In this document: positions 7,120 through 14,896 of the stretch, piece by piece
How positions within the stretch are numbered: position 1 is the first letter of the stretch
How the letters are laid out: each line of letters starts with the position of its first letter
NCBI GenBank assembly: GCA_964579765.1
Contig: CAZOIK010000144.1
Span: 1-19,032 of the forward strand
Reading direction: 5' to 3'
Length of the DNA: 19,032 nt
From: DATNBT01 sp964579765
GTDB lineage: Bacteria > Acidobacteriota > Vicinamibacteria > Vicinamibacterales > CAVVIG01
Translations under genes and position numbers: made by a program
The notes under the pieces: generated by a model
Told to the model about the DNA's origin: nothing
Seen by the model: only the letters and a program-made list of their open reading frames with translations
Database searches by the model: none

Positions 7120-7296
7120 TCAATTCCTGGTCCCCGCCGCCCTCACCAGCCCCCATCCTGCCAGAAACACAGCGACGCCGATGCCGAATCCTTTTGCGCT
7201 CGGCCCCATCGGCCCGGCGAAGAAGATGTCTTCGAGGAGAATCCACATGCCGAGCAGCTGGCCGGCGCGGCCAAGGTAGTAGATGAACAGGCCCAT
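7120..7296 (-). CDS. Small two-helix membrane protein (58 aa), coupled to mutL
   Basis: A short frame that a 60-residue cut-off would miss. The ATG at 7296 overlaps the mutL stop as ATGA, and the frame ends with TGA at 7120-7122. The product begins MGLFIYYLGRAGQLLGMWIL and continues LEDIFFAGPM; a second hydrophobic segment, GFGIGVAVFLAGWGL, spans about 36-50, followed by the basic tail VRAAGTRN. Two membrane segments (about 3-28 and 36-54) joined by the loop GPMGPSAKG are predicted. The coupling, the clean hydrophobic pattern and the tight fit between mutL and the SLOG-like gene support a real gene. The family is not recognised and no function is proposed. Confidence 0.75.
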   Translation of the reverse strand: MGLFIYYLGRAGQLLGMWILLEDIFFAGPMGPSAKGFGIGVAVFLAGWGLVRAAGTRN

Positions 7297-9053
7297 CAGA
7301 TCCGCTCGAAGTTCTTCTCGATCTCCCGCCGCGTGAGCCTGAGCATCACGGGCCGGCCGTGCGGACAGACGGTCGAGTAGGCCGTCGCCCGCAGCTCGTC
7401 GAGGATGTGCGTCATCTTCTCATAGCTCAGCGGATAGTTGGCCTTGACGGCAGCGTGGCACGCGGTCGTCGCCGCAATCCGCTGCAGCGCGTCCTGGATT
7501 CTCGCCCCGCGATCGAGCCCCTCGAGATCGTGCGCGAGGGCGAGCAGGGCCTCCGCGCTGTCGGACGCGTCGAGCAACGCCGGCACCGCGGCGACCTTGA
7601 GCGACGACGCGCCGAAGCTCTCGACCTCGAAGCCGAAGCGCTCGAGATCCGCCGCGCGCGCGACCAGCGTGTCGTGCTCGGCCGCCGACACCTCCACGAT
7701 CATCGGGATGAGCAGCCGCTGCGACTCGAGCGTGCCCGTGCTGAGGCGCTCCATCACGCGCTCGAACAGCACGCGCTCGTGCGCGACGTGCTGATCGATG
7801 ATCGCGACGCCCTCATCGTCGATCGCGATGATGAACGTGTCGCGAAACTGGCCGAGCGGAATCAGGGGTTTGATCGAGACCAGAGGTTCCTGAGGTTCAC
7901 TGGCGTTCTCTGCGCGACCTCCGGGAACCGTTGGAACTCCTGGAACCCTTGGAACCTCTCGCGGAACCCATCGATTGGGATAGACGCCGCTCGAGACGAC
8001 GCCCGGCAACGCGACCGTCGTCGGCTGCGGCGCGGACACGGATTCCGGCCTGAGCTGCAGTTGCGGGACGCCGCCCTGTCCGAGCGCGTCCATCAGCGCG
8101 CGGCGCACGACTTCGTGCACGAGCGATTGCTCGCGAAAGCGAACTTCGGCTTTCGTCGGATGCACGTTGACGTCCACGGCCTCCGGCGACATCTCGAGGA
8201 ACAGGTGCACCTCGGGGCTGCGCTCCTTGATCGATGCCATGCTGTAGGCGGCCACGACGGCGTGCGCGATCGTTCGATCCTTGACGATGCGGCGGTTGAC
8301 GAACACGTTCTGCGGCCCGCGCGTGGGGCCCTGATCCGCGAGCGCGGCGATGTAACCGCTCAGGCGGATGCCGCCGGCCTCCTTGCGCACCTCGAGCAGA
8401 TCGCCGCGCTCGCCGTAGAGCTGAAACAACCGGTCGCGCATCGACACCGCGGGCGGACACTGGAGCACCGTCCGCGCCGCGCTCGTGAGCGTAAACCCGA
8501 TCGACGGGTGTGCGAGCGCGAGCTGCGTCACAACGCGAGAGACCTGCGCGCTCTCGGCGCCGTCCGACTTGAGGAACTTCCGCCGGGCAGGCAGGTTGTA
8601 GAAGATGTCGTTGACCTCGACGCGCGTGCCTTCGGGCGCGCCGACCTCGGCGACGGAGGCGACCGCGCCGCCGTTGACGCGGATCTCCGTCCCGCTTTCC
8701 TGCCCGCGCGCGCGCGTCCGCAGGACGAAGTGCGACACCGACGCGATGGACGGCAGCGCCTCGCCGCGGAAACCCATCGTCGCGATCGCCGCCAGATCGT
8801 CGGCGCGCCGGATCTTGCTCGTCGCGTGGCGCTCGATCGCAAGCCGCGCGTCGTCGGGATCCATGCCGTCGCCGTTGTCGTCCACGCGCACCTGCTTCTT
8901 GCCGCCGAGCTCGACGTGGACGGCGACGCGCGTCGCGCCAGCGTCGATCGCATTCTCGACGAGCTCCTTGACGATCGAGGCGGGCCGCTCGACGACTTCG
9001 CCGGCGGCGATCTGATTGGCGAGGTCCGGAGGCAGACGGTGGACGCGACCCAC
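7296..9053 (-). CDS. mutL: DNA mismatch repair protein MutL
   Basis: MutL couples mismatch recognition by MutS to strand removal. The 585-residue protein has the GHKL ATPase N-terminus: IAAGEVVERPASIVKELVEN, VDDNGDGM, ATSKIRRADDL, GFRGEALPSIASVS. The C-terminal domain carries DQHVAHERVLFE, the metal-binding endonuclease motif DQHAxxExxxxE with Val for the first Ala, plus ACHAAVKANYPLSYEKM and CPHGRPVMLRL. It is therefore probably a nicking MutL as in bacteria without MutH. The start is the GTG at 9053, one base after the stop of the CorA-like gene; the protein begins VGRVHRLPPDLANQIAAGEV. The linker at about 362-391 is VPx-rich and is encoded by a 9-base repeat with inverted arms. The TGA overlaps the next start (ATGA). 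Confidence 0.97.
   Translation of the reverse strand: MGRVHRLPPDLANQIAAGEVVERPASIVKELVENAIDAGATRVAVHVELGGKKQVRVDDNGDGMDPDDARLAIERHATSKIRRADDLAAIATMGFRGEALPSIASVSHFVLRTRARGQESGTEIRVNGGAVASVAEVGAPEGTRVEVNDIFYNLPARRKFLKSDGAESAQVSRVVTQLALAHPSIGFTLTSAARTVLQCPPAVSMRDRLFQLYGERGDLLEVRKEAGGIRLSGYIAALADQGPTRGPQNVFVNRRIVKDRTIAHAVVAAYSMASIKERSPEVHLFLEMSPEAVDVNVHPTKAEVRFREQSLVHEVVRRALMDALGQGGVPQLQLRPESVSAPQPTTVALPGVVSSGVYPNRWVPREVPRVPGVPTVPGGRAENASEPQEPLVSIKPLIPLGQFRDTFIIAIDDEGVAIIDQHVAHERVLFERVMERLSTGTLESQRLLIPMIVEVSAAEHDTLVARAADLERFGFEVESFGASSLKVAAVPALLDASDSAEALLALAHDLEGLDRGARIQDALQRIAATTACHAAVKANYPLSYEKMTHILDELRATAYSTVCPHGRPVMLRLTRREIEKNFERI
7881..7969. repeat. mutL: Nonamer repeat with inverted arms inside the mutL linker
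   Basis: On the minus strand, arm B (7922-7969) contains units GAGGTTCCA, AGGGTTCCA, GGAGTTCCA and ACGGTTCCC. About 20 bases further on, arm A (7881-7900) contains GTGAACCTC and AGGAACCTC, the reverse complement of the same unit. The 9-base period keeps the frame and encodes VPRVPGVPTVPGG and later EPQEP in the flexible MutL linker. Confidence 0.7.
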
Positions 9054-9054
9054 G

Positions 9055-9801
9055 CTACACCCAGCGGCGGCCGGCGGCGAGCGCCGAGGCGGCCGTCAGG
9101 ACGCCGGCGAGGCGATGATCGAGTGCCAGCGCGGCGTCGGAGAGCCGGAGAACGCGATCGCGTACGTCGCGGAACCGGAAGGCCATCTCGCTGCTGATGT
9201 CCACAATGTCGCGGCGGACGAGTCGGTCGAGGGCGTCGCGCTGGCGCGAGAGGCGCTGCATCAGCGCGAACACGTCGCGGCGCGCGTCGAGAATTTCAGC
9301 GACGAACTCGGCGTTGCTCCGATCGAGCAGCCGCTTCTCCAGCGCGTTCGTCCAGGCGGACAGCTTGTCGAGCACCGGCTGCAGGCTGGCGGCGGCGCCG
9401 TCGGCGAGTCGGTGGAACATCGCGACCGGGCCGTCGGCGAAATGCTTCCCGCCGTGACGGAGGCTGTCGGCGAGATCCTCGATGCCCTTCGAGTCGCGCC
9501 AGTGCACGGTCACCAGATAGTGCGGGCCGACGAAGAACGCGACGTCGGCGTCGCCGGCGGCCAGCGACGCGAAGAGATAGCCGTCGTACGCCTCGATTTT
9601 CGGCGACTGCGCCTGCTGCAGCGCGTCGTCCACCGACAGGCGGTGAAACGCGAACGTGTCGGTGAGGACGAGCGCTTCCGGAATGGACGGCGCGGCGAGA
9701 TCCACCCAGACGTACGCACCGCCGGACAGGCCAAGCCAGCTGCGATCGATGCTGGTGACCTGGTCCGTGCGGCCGTCGCGGTGGACGAAGATGGTGTTCA
9801 T
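9055..9801 (-). CDS. CorA-like protein lacking the membrane domain and GMN motif
   Basis: A 248-residue protein resembling the cytoplasmic funnel domain of CorA magnesium transporters: an alpha/beta N-terminus with VWVDLAAPS, DDALQQAQSPKIEAYDGYLF and HYLVTVHW, then long helices from HRLADGAAASLQPVLDKL through DIVDISSEMAFRFRDVRDRV. CorA proteins normally continue into two C-terminal membrane helices with a GMN signature. Here the protein stops at ALDHRLAGVLTAASALAAGRRWV and the mutL start follows one base after the stop, leaving no room for the missing part. It therefore cannot form a channel alone. The ATG at 9801 is preferred over one at 9825, which would translate the heptamer repeat. It lies between ppdK and mutL in the same operon. 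It may be a soluble derivative or an old truncation; the intact frame argues for retained use. Confidence 0.78.
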   Translation of the reverse strand: MNTIFVHRDGRTDQVTSIDRSWLGLSGGAYVWVDLAAPSIPEALVLTDTFAFHRLSVDDALQQAQSPKIEAYDGYLFASLAAGDADVAFFVGPHYLVTVHWRDSKGIEDLADSLRHGGKHFADGPVAMFHRLADGAAASLQPVLDKLSAWTNALEKRLLDRSNAEFVAEILDARRDVFALMQRLSRQRDALDRLVRRDIVDISSEMAFRFRDVRDRVLRLSDAALALDHRLAGVLTAASALAAGRRWV

Positions 9802-9875
9802 GGCAGGGCAAAGAGCAGAGGGCAACGGGCAGGACGCGCCACCGTGTGTGCCCTCTGCCCTGTGCCCTCTGTCCT
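9802..9875. repeat. Inverted heptamer arms (TGCCCTC/GAGGGCA) between ppdK and the CorA-like gene
   Basis: The right arm (9849-9875) reads on the plus strand as TGCCCTC, TGCCCTG, TGCCCTC, TGTCCT. The left arm (9802-9836) reads GGCAGGG, CAAAGAG, CAGAGGG, CAACGGG, roughly the reverse complement. The arms are separated by 12 bases (CGCCACCGTGTG), so the transcript could form a long hairpin. The element spans the gap exactly, from the ppdK stop codon to the ATG of the CorA-like gene, leaving no Shine-Dalgarno sequence. Confidence 0.7.
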
Positions 9876-12618
9876 ACTTCTTTCCAGCGATGGCTGCCTG
9901 CGCCGCCGCGAGCCGCGCGACGGGCACGCGGAAGGGCGACGCGCTGACGTAGTCGAGCCCGACCTTTTCGAAGAACTGGATCGAGTCGGGATCGCCGCCG
10001 TGCTCGCCGCAGATGCCGAGCTTGATGTCGGGGCGCGTCTTGCGCCCCTTCTGCACGGCGATCTCGACAAGCTGCCCGACGCCGCTCGCGTCGATCGTGG
10101 CGAACGGGTTCTTCTTGACGATCTCGAGCTCGGCATAGTGCGGCAGGAACGAGCCCGAGTCGTCGCGCGACATGCCGAGGCCGGTCTGCGTCAGGTCGTT
10201 GGTGCCGAAGCTGAGGAACTCGGCCGACTGGGCGATCTCGTCCGCGGTCAGCGCGCCGCGCGGCACCTCGATCATCGTCCCGACCATGTAATTCAGCTTC
10301 ACCTTCTTCTCTGCCTGCACCTCGCGCGCGGCGCGGTGCACGACCTCGAGCTGCAGGTCGAGCTCCTTCTTGAAGCCGACGAGCGGAATCATGATCTCCG
10401 GCTTGACCTTGACGCCTTCCTTCTGCACCAGCGCCGCGGCCTCGAAGACCGCGCGCGCCTGCATCTCGGAGATCTCCGGGTAGTCGATGCCGAGACGGCA
10501 GCCGCGGAAGCCGAGCATCGGGTTGAACTCGTGCAGCTGCTCGACGCGCGTGTGAATCTTCTCGGCCGGGATGCCCATCTTCTTCGCCAGATCCGCCTGC
10601 TGCTCCGGCGTGTGCGGCAGGAACTCGTGGAGCGGCGGGTCGAGGAAGCGGATGGTCGCCGGAAATCCGTTCAGCGCGCGGAAGATGCCGGCGAAGTCGT
10701 CGCGCTGGTACGGCAGGAGCTTGGCGAGCGCCGCCTTCCGCGCCTCGAGCGTGTCGGCGAGGATCATCTCGCGCATCGCGTCGATGCGGTCGCCTTCGAA
10801 GAACATATGCTCGGTGCGGCAGAGGCCGATGCCGACGGCGCCGAACGCGATGGCGTTTCTCGCCTGCTCGGGCGTGTCCGCGTTGGTGCGCACCGACATG
10901 CGCGTCGCCTGACTGCACCACTTCATGAGCTGCTGGAAGCTCTTGAACTTCTCGGTGGACTGCGCGTCCTTGTCGCCGTCGATCAGGCCGGCGACGATCT
11001 CGGACGGCGCCGTCGCCACGCGGCCGGGGAACACCTTGCCCGCCGTGCCGTCGATCGACAGCCAATCGCCTTCCTTGTACGTTTTGCCGTCCACCTTCAC
11101 CGTGCGCGCCTGATAGTCCACCTCGAGCGCCGCCGCGCCGCAGACGCAGACCTTGCCCATCTGCCGCGCGACGAGCGCGGCGTGCGACGAGACACCTCCG
11201 CGCGCCGTCAGGATGCCTTCGGCCGCGATCATCCCGCGCAGATCCTCGGGTGAGGTCTCGACGCGGACCAGCAGCACCTGCTCCTTCCGGTCGGCGGCCC
11301 GCACGGCGCGATCGGCGTTCAGATAGATCTGCCCGGACGCCGCGCCTGGCCCGGCGGGCAGACCGCTCGCGATTGCGGATGCCTTGGCCGATTCCTTCGC
11401 GTCGAACACCGGCGCGAGGAGTTGATCGAGCTGGTCGGCCGGATTGCGCATGCCGGCCGTCTTCCAGTCGATCAGCTTCTCCTTGCACATGTCCATCGAG
11501 AACTTGAGCGCCGCCATGGCCGTGCGCTTGCCGTTGCGCGTCTGCAGCATGTAGACGGTCTCGTCCTCGATCGTGAACTCGAAGTCCTGCACGTCCTTGA
11601 AGTGCTTCTCGAGCGTCTGGCGGATGCGCTCGAGCTCGTGGTACGCCTTCGCGAGATGGCTCTTGAGCTGCGCCACCGGCTCGGGCGTGCGCACGCCGGC
11701 GACGACGTCCTCGCCCTGCGCGTTGATGAGGAACTCGCCGTAGAACTCTTTTGTCCCGTTGGCCGGATTGCGCGTGAACGCGACGCCCGACCCGGACTTG
11801 TCCCCGGTGTTGCCGTACACCATCGCCTGCACGTTGACGGCCGTCCCCCACTCGGACGGGATGTTGTACTTGCGGCGGTAGACGATGGCGCGATCGTTCA
11901 TCCACGAACCGAACACGGCGCCGACGGCGCCCATCAGCTGATCCCACGGCGAGGAGGGGAACTCCTTGCCGGCGCGCTCTTTCACGAGCGCCTTGAAGCG
12001 GGCGACCAGTTCCTTGAGGTCGTCGGCCGTCAGCTTCGTGTCCTCGATGTCGCTGTGATAGCGCTCGTGCTTCAGATCGTGAATGACCGTTTCAAACGGC
12101 TCGTGATCTTCGCCGGCGCGCTTCTGCACGCCGAGGACGACGTCGCCGTACATCTGGACGAAGCGGCGGTAGCAGTCCCACGCGAACCGGGCGTTCGCCG
12201 TCTTCTTCGCGAGGCCCTCGACCGTTTCGTCGTTGAGACCGAGGTTCAGAATCGTGTCCATCATCCCGGGCATCGAGTCGCGCGCGCCCGAGCGGACGGA
12301 GACGAGCAGCGGGTTGTTGACGTCGCCGAACGTCTTGCCCGTCTGCTTCTCAATCGAGGCGAGGCCGACCTGCATCTGCTTCTTGAGATCGGGCGGATAC
12401 GTCCGCTTGTGGTCGTAGTAGTACGTGCAGACCTCGGTGGTGATGGTGAACCCGGGCGGCACCGGCAGCCCGATGCGGCACATCTCGGCCAGGCCCGCGC
12501 CCTTACCGCCGAGCAGCGGCTTCTTCGCGCCGTTGCCGTCGGTCTTCGCCTTCCCGAACAGATAGACGTACTTGCCTGCCTTGCCCGTGCCCGCCGTCGC
12601 GCTCTTTTTCTTGGCCAT
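9874..12618 (-). CDS. ppdK: Pyruvate, phosphate dikinase
   Basis: PPDK interconverts pyruvate, ATP and phosphate with phosphoenolpyruvate, AMP and pyrophosphate. It is cytoplasmic and used in glycolysis or gluconeogenesis. The 914-residue protein has the ATP-grasp N-terminus (LLGGKGAGLAEM, LPVPPGFTITTEVC, VSVRSGARDSMPGMMDTILN), the swivelling phosphohistidine domain with TARGGVSSHAALVARQMGK, and the TIM-barrel PEP domain with the C-terminal LGICGEHGGDP. The phospho-carrier is His479 and the barrel acid/base Cys870. The residue two before His479 is Ser477, where many PPDKs have the threonine targeted by the PDRP regulatory kinase/phosphatase; no PDRP gene adjoins. The ATG at 12618 gives a lysine-rich start, MAKKKSATAG. 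It follows glyS after about 100 bases of repeats, so it may have its own promoter. Confidence 0.97.
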   Translation of the reverse strand: MAKKKSATAGTGKAGKYVYLFGKAKTDGNGAKKPLLGGKGAGLAEMCRIGLPVPPGFTITTEVCTYYYDHKRTYPPDLKKQMQVGLASIEKQTGKTFGDVNNPLLVSVRSGARDSMPGMMDTILNLGLNDETVEGLAKKTANARFAWDCYRRFVQMYGDVVLGVQKRAGEDHEPFETVIHDLKHERYHSDIEDTKLTADDLKELVARFKALVKERAGKEFPSSPWDQLMGAVGAVFGSWMNDRAIVYRRKYNIPSEWGTAVNVQAMVYGNTGDKSGSGVAFTRNPANGTKEFYGEFLINAQGEDVVAGVRTPEPVAQLKSHLAKAYHELERIRQTLEKHFKDVQDFEFTIEDETVYMLQTRNGKRTAMAALKFSMDMCKEKLIDWKTAGMRNPADQLDQLLAPVFDAKESAKASAIASGLPAGPGAASGQIYLNADRAVRAADRKEQVLLVRVETSPEDLRGMIAAEGILTARGGVSSHAALVARQMGKVCVCGAAALEVDYQARTVKVDGKTYKEGDWLSIDGTAGKVFPGRVATAPSEIVAGLIDGDKDAQSTEKFKSFQQLMKWCSQATRMSVRTNADTPEQARNAIAFGAVGIGLCRTEHMFFEGDRIDAMREMILADTLEARKAALAKLLPYQRDDFAGIFRALNGFPATIRFLDPPLHEFLPHTPEQQADLAKKMGIPAEKIHTRVEQLHEFNPMLGFRGCRLGIDYPEISEMQARAVFEAAALVQKEGVKVKPEIMIPLVGFKKELDLQLEVVHRAAREVQAEKKVKLNYMVGTMIEVPRGALTADEIAQSAEFLSFGTNDLTQTGLGMSRDDSGSFLPHYAELEIVKKNPFATIDASGVGQLVEIAVQKGRKTRPDIKLGICGEHGGDPDSIQFFEKVGLDYVSASPFRVPVARLAAAQAAIAGKK

Positions 12619-12675
12619 AGACGTTTGAATCGGATGATGTCGTGATGTGTGGATTGGTGATTTTACGACGATCGA

Positions 12676-12701
12676 CGCAGAGATCGCCGAGATCGCAGAG
12701 T
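12676..12701. repeat. Nonamer array CGCAGAGAT upstream of ppdK
   Basis: Three 9-base units read CGCAGAGAT, CGCCGAGAT and CGCAGAGTC on the plus strand, between glyS and ppdK. The 12-mer CGCAGAGATCGC also forms the last coding bases of rarA (6441-6452), so the unit is dispersed. It stands beside palindromic element C. Confidence 0.55.
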
Positions 12702-12708
12702 CTCCTGC

Positions 12709-12730
12709 CGTGCAGGCCTTCAGGCCTGTC
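12709..12730. repeat. Palindromic element C at the glyS stop codon
   Basis: It contains GCAGGCCTTCAGGCCTG (12712-12728), an exact 17-base copy of the core of element B. It can form a hairpin with 8-base arms and a TC loop. The glyS TGA stop (12720-12722) is part of the palindrome, so the end of the glyS reading frame is set by this repeat. Only one half of the longer A/B-type element is recognisable. Confidence 0.7.
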
Positions 12731-14894
12731 TCGCGGACTCGGGAGCCATCTCCGAGATATCTCCGATGTTCTGTCGAATGTCGCGATAGAGACGCGCAAG
12801 CAACGCCAGGCGCGCGTCTTTCAGTGCCGGATCGTCCGTCATCACCAGCACGTCGGTAAAGAAGCGATCGACGACCGGGGACAGTTCGGCGATGCGATCA
12901 ATCGCCTCGCCAAAGTTTCTGGACGCCACCGCGCGCTCGAACACGGGCTGCCGCTCTATCATCGCGTCCGCCAGAGCCAGCTCGGCGGGTTCCTTGAGTC
13001 GTGTCTTGAGCGCCTGAAGGTCTCGGCCGTCATTCGAGACGCCGCCGGCGATGTTCTTGACGCGCTTGAACAACGCGGCCAGCGCTCGAAACTGACTGGA
13101 CGATCGGACGCGCTTGAACTCCGCGAGGCGTGCCGCGATCGTCTCGTTCAACGTCCAGCGATCGGCGCGAATGACGCGGATTTCGTCGTCATGCGCCCCA
13201 CGCTGCTCGTAGAGATGCTCGTTGCGCTCCCACAGAAAGTCAGACACGCGCGCCACATCCTCACGCGCGGCGCCGTACGCAGACCCGGCTTGGTCGAGCA
13301 TTGTCTCCACACGCAGCGCGGGATAGTCGGCCAGAATCTTGACGACGCCCTGCGCCGCGCGCCGCAGCCCGTACGGATCGCGTGAGCCGGTCGGCTTCTC
13401 GCCGGCAGCGAACAAGCCGACGAGCGTGTCGAGCTTGTCCGCCAAGGACACGGCCGCCCACGCCATGGCGGCCTTCCCGAGCTGTGCATTCGTCGGCGGC
13501 GCGTCGGCGTCCACGCCATGCGGCAGGTAGTGGTAGTAAATCGCCTTCCAGACTTCCTCGGGCTGGCCCTCGGCGCGCGCGTAGACGCCGCCCATGACGC
13601 CCTGCAGTTCCGGGAACTCGCGCACCATGTCGGTGGCAAGATCCGTCTTCGCGAGCCGCGCCGCCAGGGCCGCCTGATTCGCCATCTCGTCCGGGGCGCC
13701 GAACGCCTCTTTCGCAATCCAGCGCGCGAGCGTCTCGATCCGGTTCGCCTTGTCTTTATAGCTGCCGAGCTTCTTGTGAAAGACCAGCGTCGAGAGCCGC
13801 TCGATGCGCGATTCGAGCGCCACCTTGCGATCGGCTTCCCAGTAGAACCGCGCGTCGCGCAGGCGCGCGGTGACGACGCGCTCGGCGTTACGCGCGATGG
13901 TGCGCTCGTTGTCGGGCTCGATGTTGATGACGGCGAGAAACGCCTCTTTCAGCTTCCCGTCCTCGCCCTCCACCGGGAAATAGTGCTGATGGTGAATGAG
14001 CGTCGTCGTCAGCACTTCCTCGGGGAGCTCGAGGAACTCGCGCGAGAACGTGCCTGCGACGACCGACGGATACTCCACCAGATCGGGCACCTCGTCGAGC
14101 AGCCCTGAGTCGTGCCGGACGACACGACTGACGCGGCCGTGCAGGCGCTGGGCCTTGGCATCGAGTTCGCGCGCGATCTTGTTGTGGCGCTCTGCGCGCT
14201 CGAGGATGACGAAGTTCTCGAGCAGCCGCGCGCGGTACTCGTCGAACGACCGGACCTTGATCGACCGGCCAGCCCGTCCGCTCGTCGTCAGGAAACGATG
14301 GCCGTAGGTGGCCGCACCGGTGTTGATCTCCTGCACCTGCGCGCTCTGCGCCGCCGGCGTCCGCGCGATCGTGAAGGGGACGACGCGTCCGCCGTAGGTG
14401 TAGAGCATCCACCGTATCGGGCGGCCGAAGAGCAGCTCGCCCTTGCCGTCCTCGAGCATCGCGTCCCAGCGCATCAGTTTCGGGAACGTCAGGTTGCGCA
14501 GCGTGCCGCCGAGCACATCCGGCAGCACGTCCACGGTCGCGCGTCCCCGCTGCTTCTTGCGGTACGCGAGGTACACGCCCTTCGGCGTCTCGATCCGTTC
14601 GAGCACCGCCGGATCGACGCCCTGCTTGGCGGCAAACCCAGCGACCGCCCCCTCGGGCGCCGACGCGGGCGGACCGGTGATCACTTCGTCAACGTCGGTC
14701 TGCCGCTCCGGAATGCGCTCGATGCGGACCGTCAGTCGCCGCGGCGTGCTGTAAGTTTCGGACGGCGTTTCAGGAGCCAATCGCCGTTCACGCAGCTGCG
14801 CGGCGAGCACGTCGCCGATCTGGTTGGTCAGGACCGGCAGCCAGCTCGCCGGAATTTCCTCGCAGCCGATCTCGAGCAGGAGTTCGCGATCCAT
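12720..14894 (-). CDS. glyS: Glycine-tRNA ligase beta subunit
   Basis: The beta subunit of the heterotetrameric bacterial glycyl-tRNA synthetase binds tRNA-Gly. The 724-residue length is typical. Seen: N-terminal LLLEIGCEEIPASWLP, YSTPRRLTVRI, FPKLMRWD, FGRPIRWML, YGHRFL, then LPEEVLTTTLIHHQHYFPV, NAERVVTARLRDARFYWEAD, the HD-like region with KTDLATDMVREFPELQGVMG, LADKLDTLVGLFAAGEKPTGSRDPYGLRRAA, and a helical C-terminal anticodon-binding part ending PESARQA. The ATG at 14894 lies two bases after the glyQ stop, so the subunits are made together. The frame stays open upstream, but that is only the antisense-like shadow of glyQ. The stop codon lies within element C, so the last few residues may be repeat-derived. 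Confidence 0.97.
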   Translation of the reverse strand: MDRELLLEIGCEEIPASWLPVLTNQIGDVLAAQLRERRLAPETPSETYSTPRRLTVRIERIPERQTDVDEVITGPPASAPEGAVAGFAAKQGVDPAVLERIETPKGVYLAYRKKQRGRATVDVLPDVLGGTLRNLTFPKLMRWDAMLEDGKGELLFGRPIRWMLYTYGGRVVPFTIARTPAAQSAQVQEINTGAATYGHRFLTTSGRAGRSIKVRSFDEYRARLLENFVILERAERHNKIARELDAKAQRLHGRVSRVVRHDSGLLDEVPDLVEYPSVVAGTFSREFLELPEEVLTTTLIHHQHYFPVEGEDGKLKEAFLAVINIEPDNERTIARNAERVVTARLRDARFYWEADRKVALESRIERLSTLVFHKKLGSYKDKANRIETLARWIAKEAFGAPDEMANQAALAARLAKTDLATDMVREFPELQGVMGGVYARAEGQPEEVWKAIYYHYLPHGVDADAPPTNAQLGKAAMAWAAVSLADKLDTLVGLFAAGEKPTGSRDPYGLRRAAQGVVKILADYPALRVETMLDQAGSAYGAAREDVARVSDFLWERNEHLYEQRGAHDDEIRVIRADRWTLNETIAARLAEFKRVRSSSQFRALAALFKRVKNIAGGVSNDGRDLQALKTRLKEPAELALADAMIERQPVFERAVASRNFGEAIDRIAELSPVVDRFFTDVLVMTDDPALKDARLALLARLYRDIRQNIGDISEMAPESARQA

Positions 14895-14896
14895 GG

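Noticed and set aside
9016..11947. Very long open frames on both strands over ppdK and neighbours
   Set aside because: They are GC-rich codon shadows with Arg/Ala/Asp/Leu-rich composition and no recognisable domains, opposite or out of frame to clear genes.
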